Assembly: GCF_018476525.1 (NCBI RefSeq)
Contig: NZ_JAHCST010000072.1
Location: forward strand, 1 to 45,721
Direction: 5' to 3'
Length of the DNA: 45,721 nt
Source: Acrocarpospora catenulata
GTDB taxonomy: Bacteria > Actinomycetota > Actinomycetes > Streptosporangiales > Streptosporangiaceae
The notes beneath the pieces are model-generated. The model saw nothing but the letters and a program-made list of their open reading frames with translations. It was not told where the DNA came from and ran no database searches. The position numbers and the translations under genes were made by a program. How positions within the stretch are numbered: the first letter of the stretch is position 1; every line of letters begins with the position of its first letter. This document shows positions 33,144-41,436 of this stretch, in pieces.

Positions 33144-36100
33144 TCAGTCCTCGTAGAAGACCCGCTCCACGACGGCCCGGGCGCGGCGGGTGACCCGGCG
33201 GTAGTCGTCGACGAAGTCCTCCGAGCCGTCCGGCGGGTAGCCGAGCGTACGGGAGATCAGCGCGCGCTCCTTGACCAGCCCGGGGATGCTGTCCGCGGCC
33301 CGTCCGCGGACCAGCATGATGGCGTCCCTGACCCGGGAGGCGAACCGCCAGGCCTCGGTGAGCATGGCCTCGTCCCCGTCGTCCAGCAGCCCTTCGGCGA
33401 CGGCGGCCCGCAGCGTGGTCACCGTGGCCGTCGTCCGCAGGGCGGGCAGCCGCCCGGCGTGCCGGAGCTGGAGGAGCTGGGCCACCCACTCCACGTCGGC
33501 CAGCCCGCCCCGCCCCAGCTTGGTGTGCAGGGTGGGGTCGGCGCCGCGCGGCAGCCGTTCGGCCTCCATCCGGGCCTTGAGCTTGCGGATCTGGAGCACG
33601 GCCTCGGCGCCGATGCCGCCCTCCGGGTACCTGAGCGGGTCGATGAGCTCGACGAACTCGACGCCGAGTGCGTGGTCGCCGGCGCAGAACCGGGCGCGCA
33701 GCAGCGCCTGCGCCTCCCAGTGCGAGGACCAGCGCTCGTAGTAGGCCCGGTAGGAGGAGATGGTCCGCACCAGCGGCCCCTGCCGACCCTCCGGCCGGAG
33801 CCCGGCGTCCACCCCGAGGGGCGGGTCGGGGGCGGGCAGCGAGAGCAGCCGTCGCATCTCCTCGGCGACCGCGTGGGCGGCGTCGGTGGCGTCCTTCTCC
33901 TCGGCGCCGGGCAGCGGCGAGTGCACGAACATGACGTCGGCGTCGCTGCTGTAGGAGCATTCGAAGCCGCCGAGGCGGCCCATCGCGATGACCGCGATCC
34001 GGGTCGGGAACTCGCCCCGGCGTTCCGCCGAGACCTTGTTGATGGCCGCGTCCAGGGCGCCCTGGAGGGTGACGTCGTTGAGCGCCGACAGCGCCTGGCC
34101 GACCGTCTCGATGTCGATGTAACCGGCCAGGTCGGCGCAGGCCGTACGGAACAGCTCGCGGCGGCGCAGGCCGCGGATGGTGGCGACGGCGGTCTCGGCC
34201 TCCGGGCCGTGCCGGTTGACGGCGGCGGCGGCCTCGGCGAGCAGCGCCTCCACCGGGCGGACGGCCAGGTCGGTGGAGGAGCCGAGCATGGCCACCGCGT
34301 CGGGCGCGTGCAGCAGCAGGCCGGTGATGTAGCGGCTGGTGCCCAGGAGCTTGGCCAGCTGCTCGGCGACGGCGGTCTCGTCCCTGAGCAGGCGCAGATA
34401 CCACGGGGTGGCGCCCAGCTTGTCGCTGATCTGGCGGAAGCCGAGCAGGCCGGCGTCCGGGTCGGGCGCGTTGGCGAACCAGCCGAGCATGACCGGCAGC
34501 AGGGTGCGCTGGATCGCGGCCCGGCGGGAGACGCCGCTGGTCAGCGCGCTGATGTGGCGGAGCGCGCCGGACGGGTCTGCGTACCCGAGCGCCTCCAGGC
34601 GGGCCTGGGCGGCGCTGGTGGACAGCCGGGTCTCCTCGGAGGGCAGCCGGGCGGCGGCCTGCAGCAGCGGGCGGTAGAAGAGCTTCTCGTGCAGCCGCCG
34701 TACCTCCAGGGCGTGCCGCTTCCAGGTGGTGGTGAACTGGCCGACGGGGTCGGCGGTCATGCCCAGGCCGCGCCCGATCCGGCGCAGGTCGGCGGTGTCG
34801 GAGGGCACCACGTGGGTGCGGCGCAGCCGGTGCAGCTGGATCAGGTGCTCCACCTGCCGCAGGAACGTGTACGCCTCGGCCAGCGCCTTGGCGTCCTCCC
34901 GGCCCACGTACCCGCCACGGGAGAGCGCGGCCAGCGCGGACAGGGTGGCCTTGCGCCGCAGCAGCGGGTCGGAGCGGCCGTGCACCAGTTGGAGCAGCTG
35001 CACCGCGAACTCGATGTCCCGCAGCCCGCCGGGGCCGAGCTTGATCTGGCGTTCCGCCTCGCTCGCCCGGACGTGCGCCTCCACCCGGCGGCGCATGGCC
35101 TGCACGTCCTCGACGAAGTTCTCCCTGGCGGCGGCCTGCCAGACCATGGCGTTGACGGCCTCCACGTACGCGCCGCCGAGTTCCAGGTCGCCGGCGACCG
35201 GGCGGGCCTTCAGCAGGGCCTGGAACTCCCAGGTCTTGGCCCAGCGGCGGTAGTAGGCGAGGTGGCTGTCGAGGGTGCGGACCAGCGGGCCCATCTTGCC
35301 CTCGGGGCGCAGGCCGGCGTCCACCTCCCAGAGGGCGCCTTCCGGGGTGCTGGTGGAGCAGGCCCGCATCATGGCCTGGGCCAGCCGGGTGGCCACGCGC
35401 AGCGCGTGGCTCTCCTCGACGCCGTCCTTCGGCTCGGCGACGAAGACCACGTCCACGTCGGAGATGTAGTTGAGCTCGCGGGCCCCGCACTTGCCCATGC
35501 CGATCACCGCCAGCCGCACGTCGCAGGCGTCGGCGACCTCGGCGCGGGCGATGGCCAGCGCGGCCTCCAGCGCGGCCCCGGCCAGCTCGGCCAGCTCGGC
35601 GGCGGTCTCGGCGAGCGTGGTCGCGCCGAGCACGTCCCGGCCCGCCAGGTGGAGCAGGCGACCCCGGTAGGCGGCGCGCAGCGCGTCCATGGCGGCGGGC
35701 ACCGAGAGGGTGGCCACCGGCTCCGGGCGCATCGGGTCGGCGCCGACCGCGAAGAGCAGTTCGTCCCTGGCGGCCGGGCGGTCGTCGGGGTCGGCGGAGC
35801 GTACGTGGTCCGGGTGCCGGACCGCGTGGTCGCCGAGGGCGACGGAGAGGCCGAATACGGCGATCATGCGGCGGCGCAGCTCGGGGTCGGCGCGGAACGC
35901 GCCGAGCACGCTCGGATCGCGCTCGACCAGGCGGTTCAGCGAGATCAGCGCCAGGTCGGGATCGGCCGCGGCGAGCAGGTCCGCGAGCAGGTCGAGATCG
36001 CCGACCGCCTCGGGGCCGAGTTCGTCCAGCAGCCGTTCGGCCCTGGCACCGTCGGCGAAGCCGAGTCGGGCCAGGCGCCCGGCGGTGGTCTGCATCCGGG

Positions 36101-36155
36101 ACGCGGCGTTCACCGCCCCTTCCTCTACCTCGATGTCCGCGACGTCAACTCGCAC
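33144..36155 (-). CDS. glnE: Bifunctional glutamine synthetase adenylyltransferase/deadenylase
   Basis: 1003 residues from GTG 36155, chosen because AAGGAAG lies four bases before it; a longer reading to 36182 lacks a site. Two nucleotidyltransferase domains are visible, each with its metal-binding Asp pair: GMGKCGARELNYISDVDVVF near residue 230 (deadenylation) and AMGRLGGFECSYSSDADVMF near 735 (adenylylation), each followed by helical regions. It adds and removes AMP on the glutamine synthetase Tyr402 in response to nitrogen status. A GlnR-like sequence lies about 80 bases upstream. Confidence 0.96.
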   Translation of the reverse strand: MRVDVADIEVEEGAVNAASRMQTTAGRLARLGFADGARAERLLDELGPEAVGDLDLLADLLAAADPDLALISLNRLVERDPSVLGAFRADPELRRRMIAVFGLSVALGDHAVRHPDHVRSADPDDRPAARDELLFAVGADPMRPEPVATLSVPAAMDALRAAYRGRLLHLAGRDVLGATTLAETAAELAELAGAALEAALAIARAEVADACDVRLAVIGMGKCGARELNYISDVDVVFVAEPKDGVEESHALRVATRLAQAMMRACSTSTPEGALWEVDAGLRPEGKMGPLVRTLDSHLAYYRRWAKTWEFQALLKARPVAGDLELGGAYVEAVNAMVWQAAARENFVEDVQAMRRRVEAHVRASEAERQIKLGPGGLRDIEFAVQLLQLVHGRSDPLLRRKATLSALAALSRGGYVGREDAKALAEAYTFLRQVEHLIQLHRLRRTHVVPSDTADLRRIGRGLGMTADPVGQFTTTWKRHALEVRRLHEKLFYRPLLQAAARLPSEETRLSTSAAQARLEALGYADPSGALRHISALTSGVSRRAAIQRTLLPVMLGWFANAPDPDAGLLGFRQISDKLGATPWYLRLLRDETAVAEQLAKLLGTSRYITGLLLHAPDAVAMLGSSTDLAVRPVEALLAEAAAAVNRHGPEAETAVATIRGLRRRELFRTACADLAGYIDIETVGQALSALNDVTLQGALDAAINKVSAERRGEFPTRIAVIAMGRLGGFECSYSSDADVMFVHSPLPGAEEKDATDAAHAVAEEMRRLLSLPAPDPPLGVDAGLRPEGRQGPLVRTISSYRAYYERWSSHWEAQALLRARFCAGDHALGVEFVELIDPLRYPEGGIGAEAVLQIRKLKARMEAERLPRGADPTLHTKLGRGGLADVEWVAQLLQLRHAGRLPALRTTATVTTLRAAVAEGLLDDGDEAMLTEAWRFASRVRDAIMLVRGRAADSIPGLVKERALISRTLGYPPDGSEDFVDDYRRVTRRARAVVERVFYED

Positions 36156-36232
36156 TAATCTTCCTTCTCGGAGAGGAACCACACCAACATGGCACGCCGC
36201 CCTCAGGGCTTCTCGTTAAGGCCATGTCGTTA

Positions 36233-36248
36233 ACTTCGCACACGGTAA
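36233..36248 (-). promoter_or_regulatory. Possible GlnR half-box upstream of glnE
   Basis: On the minus strand TTACC, six bases and GAAGT resemble the first half of the glnA box (TTAAC, six bases, GAAAC); the six-base spacers also match (GTGTGC against ACGTGC), and AACGA plus CATGGC follow in both. It ends 78 bases before the glnE GTG. The second half is two bases out of phase, so the match is partial. Confidence 0.4.
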
Positions 36249-36297
36249 CTCGCTGTCTTGTGCGCGTCGTTAGCGGTTTCTGTCCGTAATCAGGCCA

Positions 36298-37014
36298 TCA
36301 CGCGGTTTGGCCACGCACCCGAGTGGTGTACTCCACCACAACGGCGGCAAAAGCCTCCGCCAGCGGACGCCAATTTCTTTCGAACGCGCCTCGCGACGCC
36401 CCGACCTCGACGTTCAACTCATGAGTCGGATAATCCGTCAAACCCGTGGTCCACTCGGCGAAAATCTCCGGCGTGGCCTCCGGATGAAATTGCACCGCCC
36501 ACGCGTTATCCCCCAGCCGATAAGCCTGATTAGGGTAAGGACTTCCGGTCGCCAGCGGCACGGCCTCCGGCGGCAGCCCGGTCATCACGTCGTAGTGGTA
36601 CTGCACGGCCACCGGCCGCGCATCCGGCACGCCGCGCAGCAGCGGGTCCCCGGCCGCGGCCGGAAGCAGTTCCACGGTTCTCGCGCCGATCTCCAGACCG
36701 TGCTCCCCGCGGACCACCACGCCGCCACAGGCCAGGGTCATCAGCTGGGCCCCCAGGCAGATGCCCAGCACCGGTAAACGCTCCGCCACCGAGGCCCGGA
36801 TCAGCTCGCGGGTCGCGGGCAGCCACGGGTACTCCGCGTCCTCCCAGGCGGCGGCCGCGCCACCGAGCACCAGCAGGCCGTCCCCCGCCCGCTCCGGCAC
36901 GGCCTCCCCCAGGTACGGCCGGACGACGTCGAGCTCAAGCCCGGCCAGCCAGCCACCGAAGTACCCCAGCCCGGCCTCGGCCTCGTGCTCGATCACCACA
37001 ACGCGCGCGCTCAT
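36298..37014 (-). CDS. Class I glutamine amidotransferase-like protein
   Basis: 238 residues from ATG 37014 (AGGA just before). LGICLGAQL places the nucleophile Cys86 and QFHPEATPE places His177 and Glu179, completing the triad. It is a stand-alone GuaA-like amidotransferase domain without a synthetase partner, a class that includes gamma-glutamyl hydrolases. It would release ammonia or hydrolyse a gamma-glutamyl bond. It lies upstream of glnE on the same strand, 142 bases away, which suggests but does not prove a nitrogen role. Confidence 0.85.
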   Translation of the reverse strand: MSARVVVIEHEAEAGLGYFGGWLAGLELDVVRPYLGEAVPERAGDGLLVLGGAAAAWEDAEYPWLPATRELIRASVAERLPVLGICLGAQLMTLACGGVVVRGEHGLEIGARTVELLPAAAGDPLLRGVPDARPVAVQYHYDVMTGLPPEAVPLATGSPYPNQAYRLGDNAWAVQFHPEATPEIFAEWTTGLTDYPTHELNVEVGASRGAFERNWRPLAEAFAAVVVEYTTRVRGQTA

Positions 37015-37099
37015 GGTCCTGAGCATAGGGAACCCGCCCTTCCAGTCCCACGGCGCGTCCGGATATCGTCAAGGAAGATCGATCGCCAGGAGAACCTCG

Positions 37100-37960
37100 A
37101 TGGAGTACGACGACGTCCCCGTGCCCGGCGGCGACCTGCGGATCGTGCGGTACGGCCAGGGCCCCCGCCTGATCATCGCGGTGCACGGGATCACCGCCTC
37201 GCTGATGGCCTGGCAGAAGATCGGCACCTCGCTCCCGCCCGGCTGGACCCTGGTCGCCATGGACCTGCGCGGCCGCGGCCACTCCGCCCACCTGCCCGGC
37301 CCGTACGGCCTGCGCCGCCACGCCGAGGACGTCGAGCGGGTGGCCGCCCACGTGGGCGCCGACGCCACCTCCGTGCTGACCGGCCACTCGATGGGCGCCT
37401 ACGTGGCCGTCCTGCACGCCGCCGACCGCGAGTACGCCCGCACGGTGCTGATCGACGGCGGCCTGCCGCTGCCGGCCCCGCAGGGCATGTCCGCCGACAC
37501 GGCGCTGGAGCTCAGCCTGGGCCCCGCCATCGCCCGCCTCAGCCAGAGGTTCGCCGACGAGGACGCGTACGTGGCGTTCTTCCGTGCCCATCCCGCGCTG
37601 GCCGACTGGTCGCCGGCGATCGAGGACTACGTGCGCTACGACGCGCTGCCGGTCGAGGGCGGGGTGCGTTCCCGGGTGCGCGAGGACGCGGTCCGGCAGG
37701 ACGGCCGGGAGCTGCTCACCGAGGGCGAGGCCCTCGGGGCCGCGCTCGGCGCGAGCAGGTCCCCGCTGACGCTGCTGCGGGCGCCGCGCGGCCTGCTCAA
37801 CCAGGAGACCGGCATGCTGCCCGACGAGCTGACCGCGGTCTGGACGGCGAAGGTGCCCGGCCTGCGGGACGAGCTGGTCCCGGACTGCAACCACTACACG
37901 ATCGCCTTCGACGACCGCTGCGCCGCGCTGGTGGCCGAGCGCCTGACCTACCAGCCCTGA
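37100..37960 (+). CDS. Alpha/beta hydrolase
   Basis: 286 residues from ATG 37100 with AGGAGA shortly before it. HGITAS forms the oxyanion loop, TGHSMGAY the nucleophile elbow with Ser97, and CNHYTIAF near residue 265 supplies the His. MDLRGRGHS is the usual strand-4 motif. Substrate unknown; likely an ester or lactone in the cytoplasm. Its 3' end overlaps the convergent CHAT gene by 13 bases. Confidence 0.88.
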   Translation: MEYDDVPVPGGDLRIVRYGQGPRLIIAVHGITASLMAWQKIGTSLPPGWTLVAMDLRGRGHSAHLPGPYGLRRHAEDVERVAAHVGADATSVLTGHSMGAYVAVLHAADREYARTVLIDGGLPLPAPQGMSADTALELSLGPAIARLSQRFADEDAYVAFFRAHPALADWSPAIEDYVRYDALPVEGGVRSRVREDAVRQDGRELLTEGEALGAALGASRSPLTLLRAPRGLLNQETGMLPDELTAVWTAKVPGLRDELVPDCNHYTIAFDDRCAALVAERLTYQP

Positions 37961-40419
37961 TGGCCGAAAGCCCCCCAGAGGACCGGGTCGGTCAGGTCTG
38001 TGTCCGGCATTTCGGGCAACGGGCGGCGGTGGGGGTCGAGCATCCAGAGCTGGGCCCGGTGCAGCGCCTCGCCCGCGCGTCCTGACTCGTCGAGGAAGGT
38101 GTGGAAGGCGGCCAGCATGGCGGCGGCCCCCGGCTGGTCGGCGATCGCCCAGCGCGGGGCGACCACGGCGGCCGCGCCCCGGGCCATCAGCGCCGACGCG
38201 TACGTGCCCGCCTCGTCGTAGCCGGCGGGACCGGGGTCGCAGGTGGCGAGCACGGCGAGGGCGCCCGGCGGCCACGTGGCACGGGCCTCCGGATCGGTGA
38301 CCACGACCGGGTCTCCGGCCCGGCCCACGGCGGCGATGAACTCCGACGCCGATGCCGCGTAGGAGAACCGGGCCAGCTCGCAGGCGTACCTGCCGCCGAT
38401 TCGGGCCGCATGCCACGGCACCCGCCCCAACGACCCCCATGGCACGACGACGAGCGAGATCTCCTGATCGGCCTTCCGCTGCGGGGTGATCGCGGCGAGC
38501 AGTGGAGCCACCACCGACCCCGCCCAGCCGCACAGCTCCCCGAACGCCTTCCGCCACTCCCCGCCGGAGGCCGCCAGGTACGCCGCCAGCCGCACGTCGG
38601 GCGCGGGCAACGTGGGCAGGCTCACGCCCCCGTTCGGGCGCACCACGACGGTCTGCCCGGTGGGGGTCAGATAGACGAACGCGTCCGCCCCGGCCGTCCG
38701 GAGCGCGGTGGCGATCTCGTGCGTGGTGGGCGGCGAAAGCAGCGGCACGGACGGGGCGCCGAGGTGACGGAGGAGGCGATGGGGCAGGGCGGGCGAGAAG
38801 CTCCGGTAGGTGACCAGCGCGGTCAGGTCATGCTCACGGTCGGGGGCCGGGGCGTGGTCCCGCACGGTCGCCCACTCGGTCGCCAGGTTGTCCTCCCCGG
38901 CGGCTGTGAGCACGTCCAGGACGTCCAGCGTGGAGGTGGCCTGGTGCAGGAGCAGTCCGCGCCCGAGTTCCAGCGCCTCCACCGCGCGCTCCGGCAGCCC
39001 GTCGTCCAGCGCCCAGCCCGCGATCTCCAGGGCCTCGGCGGCGAGCAGCCGCGCCACCACCCGGGAGCGCCCGGTGCCGCTCAGTAGCAGCACCTGCCCG
39101 GCCCGCTCGCGCAGCGCCGCCAGCCCCGTCCGTACGGCTTTCGCCGCGTGCCCGCGCTGCCGGTGGGCCAGGGCGAGCCAGCCGAGCGCGGCCCCGGCGA
39201 ACGGGTGCGCGGGCTGCCCGGAGAGCTCGTCGGCGACGCTCTCCAGATGCCCGATCGCCTCGTCCAGGTCCCGGCGCCGCCCGCTGATCCCGGCGCGGCG
39301 GGCCAGCCCCAGGCCCAGGATCAGCTCGGCCGGGGAGAACCCGGACAGCGACGGAGTGCGCAGCGCGACCCGGAGCAGGTCGAGCCCGTGGTCGAGGTCG
39401 GTGAGCGACTCGGCGCGCAGCCCGCGCTCCACGGACCCGATGGCCTCCCGCTCCAGCCGCAGCCGCCGCTGTCCCGCCGCGCGGCTGCCCACCAGCACCG
39501 CGGCCACCGCGGGCCGGAGCCGGTGGCCTTCCGGCAGCTCGGAGACGGCGCGTTCCAGCCGGGCGATCTGGTCCTCGGCGTCGTCGGTGGGCTCGATGAC
39601 CGGCCAGCCGATGCGGCCGAGGGCGTGCCGTACCGCGACCAGGGCCGCCCGCTTCGCGTCGTCCGGGGACAGGGCGGCGACGGCGGCGTCCAGCCGGCGG
39701 TAGGACTCCGTCGCGGGCGCCGACTGGGCGCCGCCGGCCAGCATGGCCAGGTTGAGCAGGGTGACCGCGTCCGCCCGCCGGGGATCCAGCAGCACCGCCT
39801 CGGTGAGGTGCTCGATGGCCTCCCCGACGTACGCGTCGACCAGCGGCGTCATCCGCTCCACCAGCCCGTACGCCATCGGGTCGGCGGCGCGGAAGACCAC
39901 CGGCAGGGACAGGTTGAGCAGCGCGTCGGCGAAGCGCAGGTGACAGTCGGCCCGCGGCTCGCCGCCGGCCAGCGCCGTCCTCAGATATCGAATGGATCGT
40001 TCCAGGTCGGCAGGGGTCTCGGTGTTCTCGAACCGGATGAAGAGCAGTTCCCCGAGCGCCCAGAGCCGCCGCCCGGCGAGCCCGTCCGCCTCGGCCCGTT
40101 CGTACGCGCCGATGGCCGCGTCCAGGTCGGCGAGCCGGCCGGTGGCTTCGAACCGGGCACGGTGGAACGTCGCACTCAAATAGCTGTATTCCGGTGTACG
40201 GTTCCGCTGGAGCAGGAATTCCGTGTGGTCGATTCCCTCGTTTATGACGTCCGTTATGGCATCCGCCGGCAGGCCGGACTTTCCCCGCCGATCCACCTGC
40301 TCGGCCAGCAGAAATGCCAGGTCACGGCGGTGACCCGCCTCCCATTCCGTGCCGATGACCTGGGGCAACCTGGCGCGGCCCGCGGCGACCCGTGCCTCGA
40401 TGCCAATGCCCTCGTCCAT
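37948..40419 (-). CDS. TPR-repeat CHAT-domain protease
   Basis: 823 residues from ATG 40419, with AGGTGG five bases before it; an ATG at 40449 has no site. The first 450 or so residues are helical TPR-like repeats (for example LADLDAAIGAYERAEADGL, and LDEAIGHLESVADEL). The C-terminal third is a CHAT (caspase HetF-associated with TPRs) domain: VPWHAAR with His670 and LAVLATCDPG with Cys727, followed by GTYASALMARGAAAVVAPRW, as in CHAT proteases. Both catalytic residues are present. The gene faces away from a GrpE-Hsp70 operon and shares upstream elements with it. TPR-CHAT proteins act as regulated proteases in other bacterial systems, for example with type III-E CRISPR effectors. Confidence 0.88.
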   Translation of the reverse strand: MDEGIGIEARVAAGRARLPQVIGTEWEAGHRRDLAFLLAEQVDRRGKSGLPADAITDVINEGIDHTEFLLQRNRTPEYSYLSATFHRARFEATGRLADLDAAIGAYERAEADGLAGRRLWALGELLFIRFENTETPADLERSIRYLRTALAGGEPRADCHLRFADALLNLSLPVVFRAADPMAYGLVERMTPLVDAYVGEAIEHLTEAVLLDPRRADAVTLLNLAMLAGGAQSAPATESYRRLDAAVAALSPDDAKRAALVAVRHALGRIGWPVIEPTDDAEDQIARLERAVSELPEGHRLRPAVAAVLVGSRAAGQRRLRLEREAIGSVERGLRAESLTDLDHGLDLLRVALRTPSLSGFSPAELILGLGLARRAGISGRRRDLDEAIGHLESVADELSGQPAHPFAGAALGWLALAHRQRGHAAKAVRTGLAALRERAGQVLLLSGTGRSRVVARLLAAEALEIAGWALDDGLPERAVEALELGRGLLLHQATSTLDVLDVLTAAGEDNLATEWATVRDHAPAPDREHDLTALVTYRSFSPALPHRLLRHLGAPSVPLLSPPTTHEIATALRTAGADAFVYLTPTGQTVVVRPNGGVSLPTLPAPDVRLAAYLAASGGEWRKAFGELCGWAGSVVAPLLAAITPQRKADQEISLVVVPWGSLGRVPWHAARIGGRYACELARFSYAASASEFIAAVGRAGDPVVVTDPEARATWPPGALAVLATCDPGPAGYDEAGTYASALMARGAAAVVAPRWAIADQPGAAAMLAAFHTFLDESGRAGEALHRAQLWMLDPHRRPLPEMPDTDLTDPVLWGAFGHQGW

Positions 40420-40441
40420 GCCGCCACCTATAGTCAGCAGA

Positions 40442-40489
40442 GTCAGCATTTTCCGCCCCTATACTCCAATGTTTATCTGATATAAGTCC
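40442..40489 (-). promoter_or_regulatory. Upstream element of the CHAT gene, shared with grpE
   Basis: On the minus strand GGACTTATAT (40489-40480) is followed by TTGGA and then GGAAAATGCTGAC (40454-40442), 22 bases before the CHAT start. The grpE leader carries GGACTTATAT, TTGGA and GGAAAATTGCTGAC in the same order and orientation. Either common promoter parts or binding sites of one regulator. Confidence 0.6.
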
Positions 40490-40522
40490 TCATGTCGTCG
40501 GATTCCAGCAAATGAGGCGAGG

Positions 40523-40714
40523 ATGGCGGACCTTGATGATTTCCACCAGACCGTCAACCGGCTACTCACCACGGACAACGATCCCCCGACGGCCACCTGC
40601 GACTGGTGGCTGACCCCGATCGCCTGTCTGGGCGCCCGGCCGGTGGACCTGCTCACCCGCCCCTGCGAACGGGACCTCATCCACGCCACCCGCACCCTCA
40701 TCGAGGCGGTCTGA
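40523..40714 (+). CDS. 63-residue DUF2384-like small protein
   Basis: ATG 40523 with GAGG at 40512-40515. WWLTPIACLGARPVDLL (about 28-44) follows the pattern WLxTPxxxLGxxPxDLL of the MbcA/ParS/Xre toxin-binding domain (DUF2384), and the C-terminus RDLIHATRTLIEAV is a helix as in that family. No RES-type toxin partner is nearby and no DNA-binding head is present. It lies in the divergent gap between the CHAT gene and the grpE-hsp70 operon, on the operon strand, so it may be an adaptor or a substrate of the system. The family match is by eye. Confidence 0.6.
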   Translation: MADLDDFHQTVNRLLTTDNDPPTATCDWWLTPIACLGARPVDLLTRPCERDLIHATRTLIEAV

Positions 40715-40813
40715 CCCCCATCGGCCAGGCGACCGGCTCGGCGGGCCCTCGGGCACGTACCACCAGAAACGTGGGTAACTAAAACTGACCAACCTGCTAT
40801 ATGTCACTAATCG

Positions 40814-40848
40814 GGACTTATATTGCGTCCGGTTGGAAAATTGCTGAC
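40814..40848 (+). promoter_or_regulatory. Upstream element of grpE, shared with CHAT
   Basis: GGACTTATAT (40814-40823), then TTGG and GGAAAATTGCTGAC (40835-40848), ending 42 bases before the grpE ATG. GGACTTATAT is an exact copy of the element 61-70 bases before the CHAT start, here 68-77 bases before ATG 40891. The surrounding gap is AT-rich compared with the genes. Confidence 0.6.
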
Positions 40849-40890
40849 ACTTGCTCGTGGCGTCCACTCCAGCAAAGGATCAGGGCCGGC

Positions 40891-41436
40891 ATGCTGCCAG
40901 AGCACGACCTGGAAGACAGCTTGCGACCAGGGCTCCCTCAGGAGCCGGATCAGCCACCCCCGGACGCCGGCGCCCTCGACCGGCTGGCCGGGCAGATCGC
41001 CAGGGAGCACGAACGCGCCGCGCACCGTGAACTGATCATCGACCGGCTGCACGCCGAGAACCAGGAGCTCCGCCGCGGCCTGCTGCACGAGGCCATGACC
41101 CCGGTCAGGAGCGGCCTCTACCGCCTGTACGACACCGTCCGCCGCGAGGCGGCCAGGCTGGACGGCGACGGCGGACAGGGCCACCTCGCCCCCCTGCTGG
41201 ACGCGATCGCCGAGGAGGTGGCCGAGGTGCTGGCCAGGACCGGCGCCGAACGCCTGGAGGTCGGCCCCGGCGACCGGTACGACCCGGCCCTGCACCGCCC
41301 GGTCCGTACCGAACCGGGCCCCGAGGGCGTGATCACCGCGGTCCTCCAGGACGGCTTCCGCCTGGCCGAGCAGGACCGGATCCTTCGTAAGGCCCAGGTG
41401 GCCGTGGGCAGGGACAGAACAGAGGAGAGCGACTGA
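40891..41436 (+). CDS. GrpE-like nucleotide exchange factor (accessory paralogue)
   Basis: 181 residues from ATG 40891; upstream in-frame ATG 40801 lies in the promoter region. A long helix (about 45-110, IIDRLHAENQELRRGLLHEA) is followed by the beta domain with GPGDRYDPALHRPV and VITAVLQDGFRLAEQDRILRKAQVAV shared with GrpE (YDPxxHxAV, GxRxxxRxLRxAxVxV). It should help the Hsp70 encoded next to exchange ADP for ATP. Its stop overlaps the hsp70 start by one base (TGATG). Shorter helix and divergent sequence mark it as a dedicated paralogue, not the housekeeping GrpE. Confidence 0.82.
   Translation: MLPEHDLEDSLRPGLPQEPDQPPPDAGALDRLAGQIAREHERAAHRELIIDRLHAENQELRRGLLHEAMTPVRSGLYRLYDTVRREAARLDGDGGQGHLAPLLDAIAEEVAEVLARTGAERLEVGPGDRYDPALHRPVRTEPGPEGVITAVLQDGFRLAEQDRILRKAQVAVGRDRTEESD

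Noticed and set aside
33459-36158. 899-codon open frame on the plus strand
   Set aside because: Antisense to glnE, with the composition of a shadow frame and no recognisable domain.
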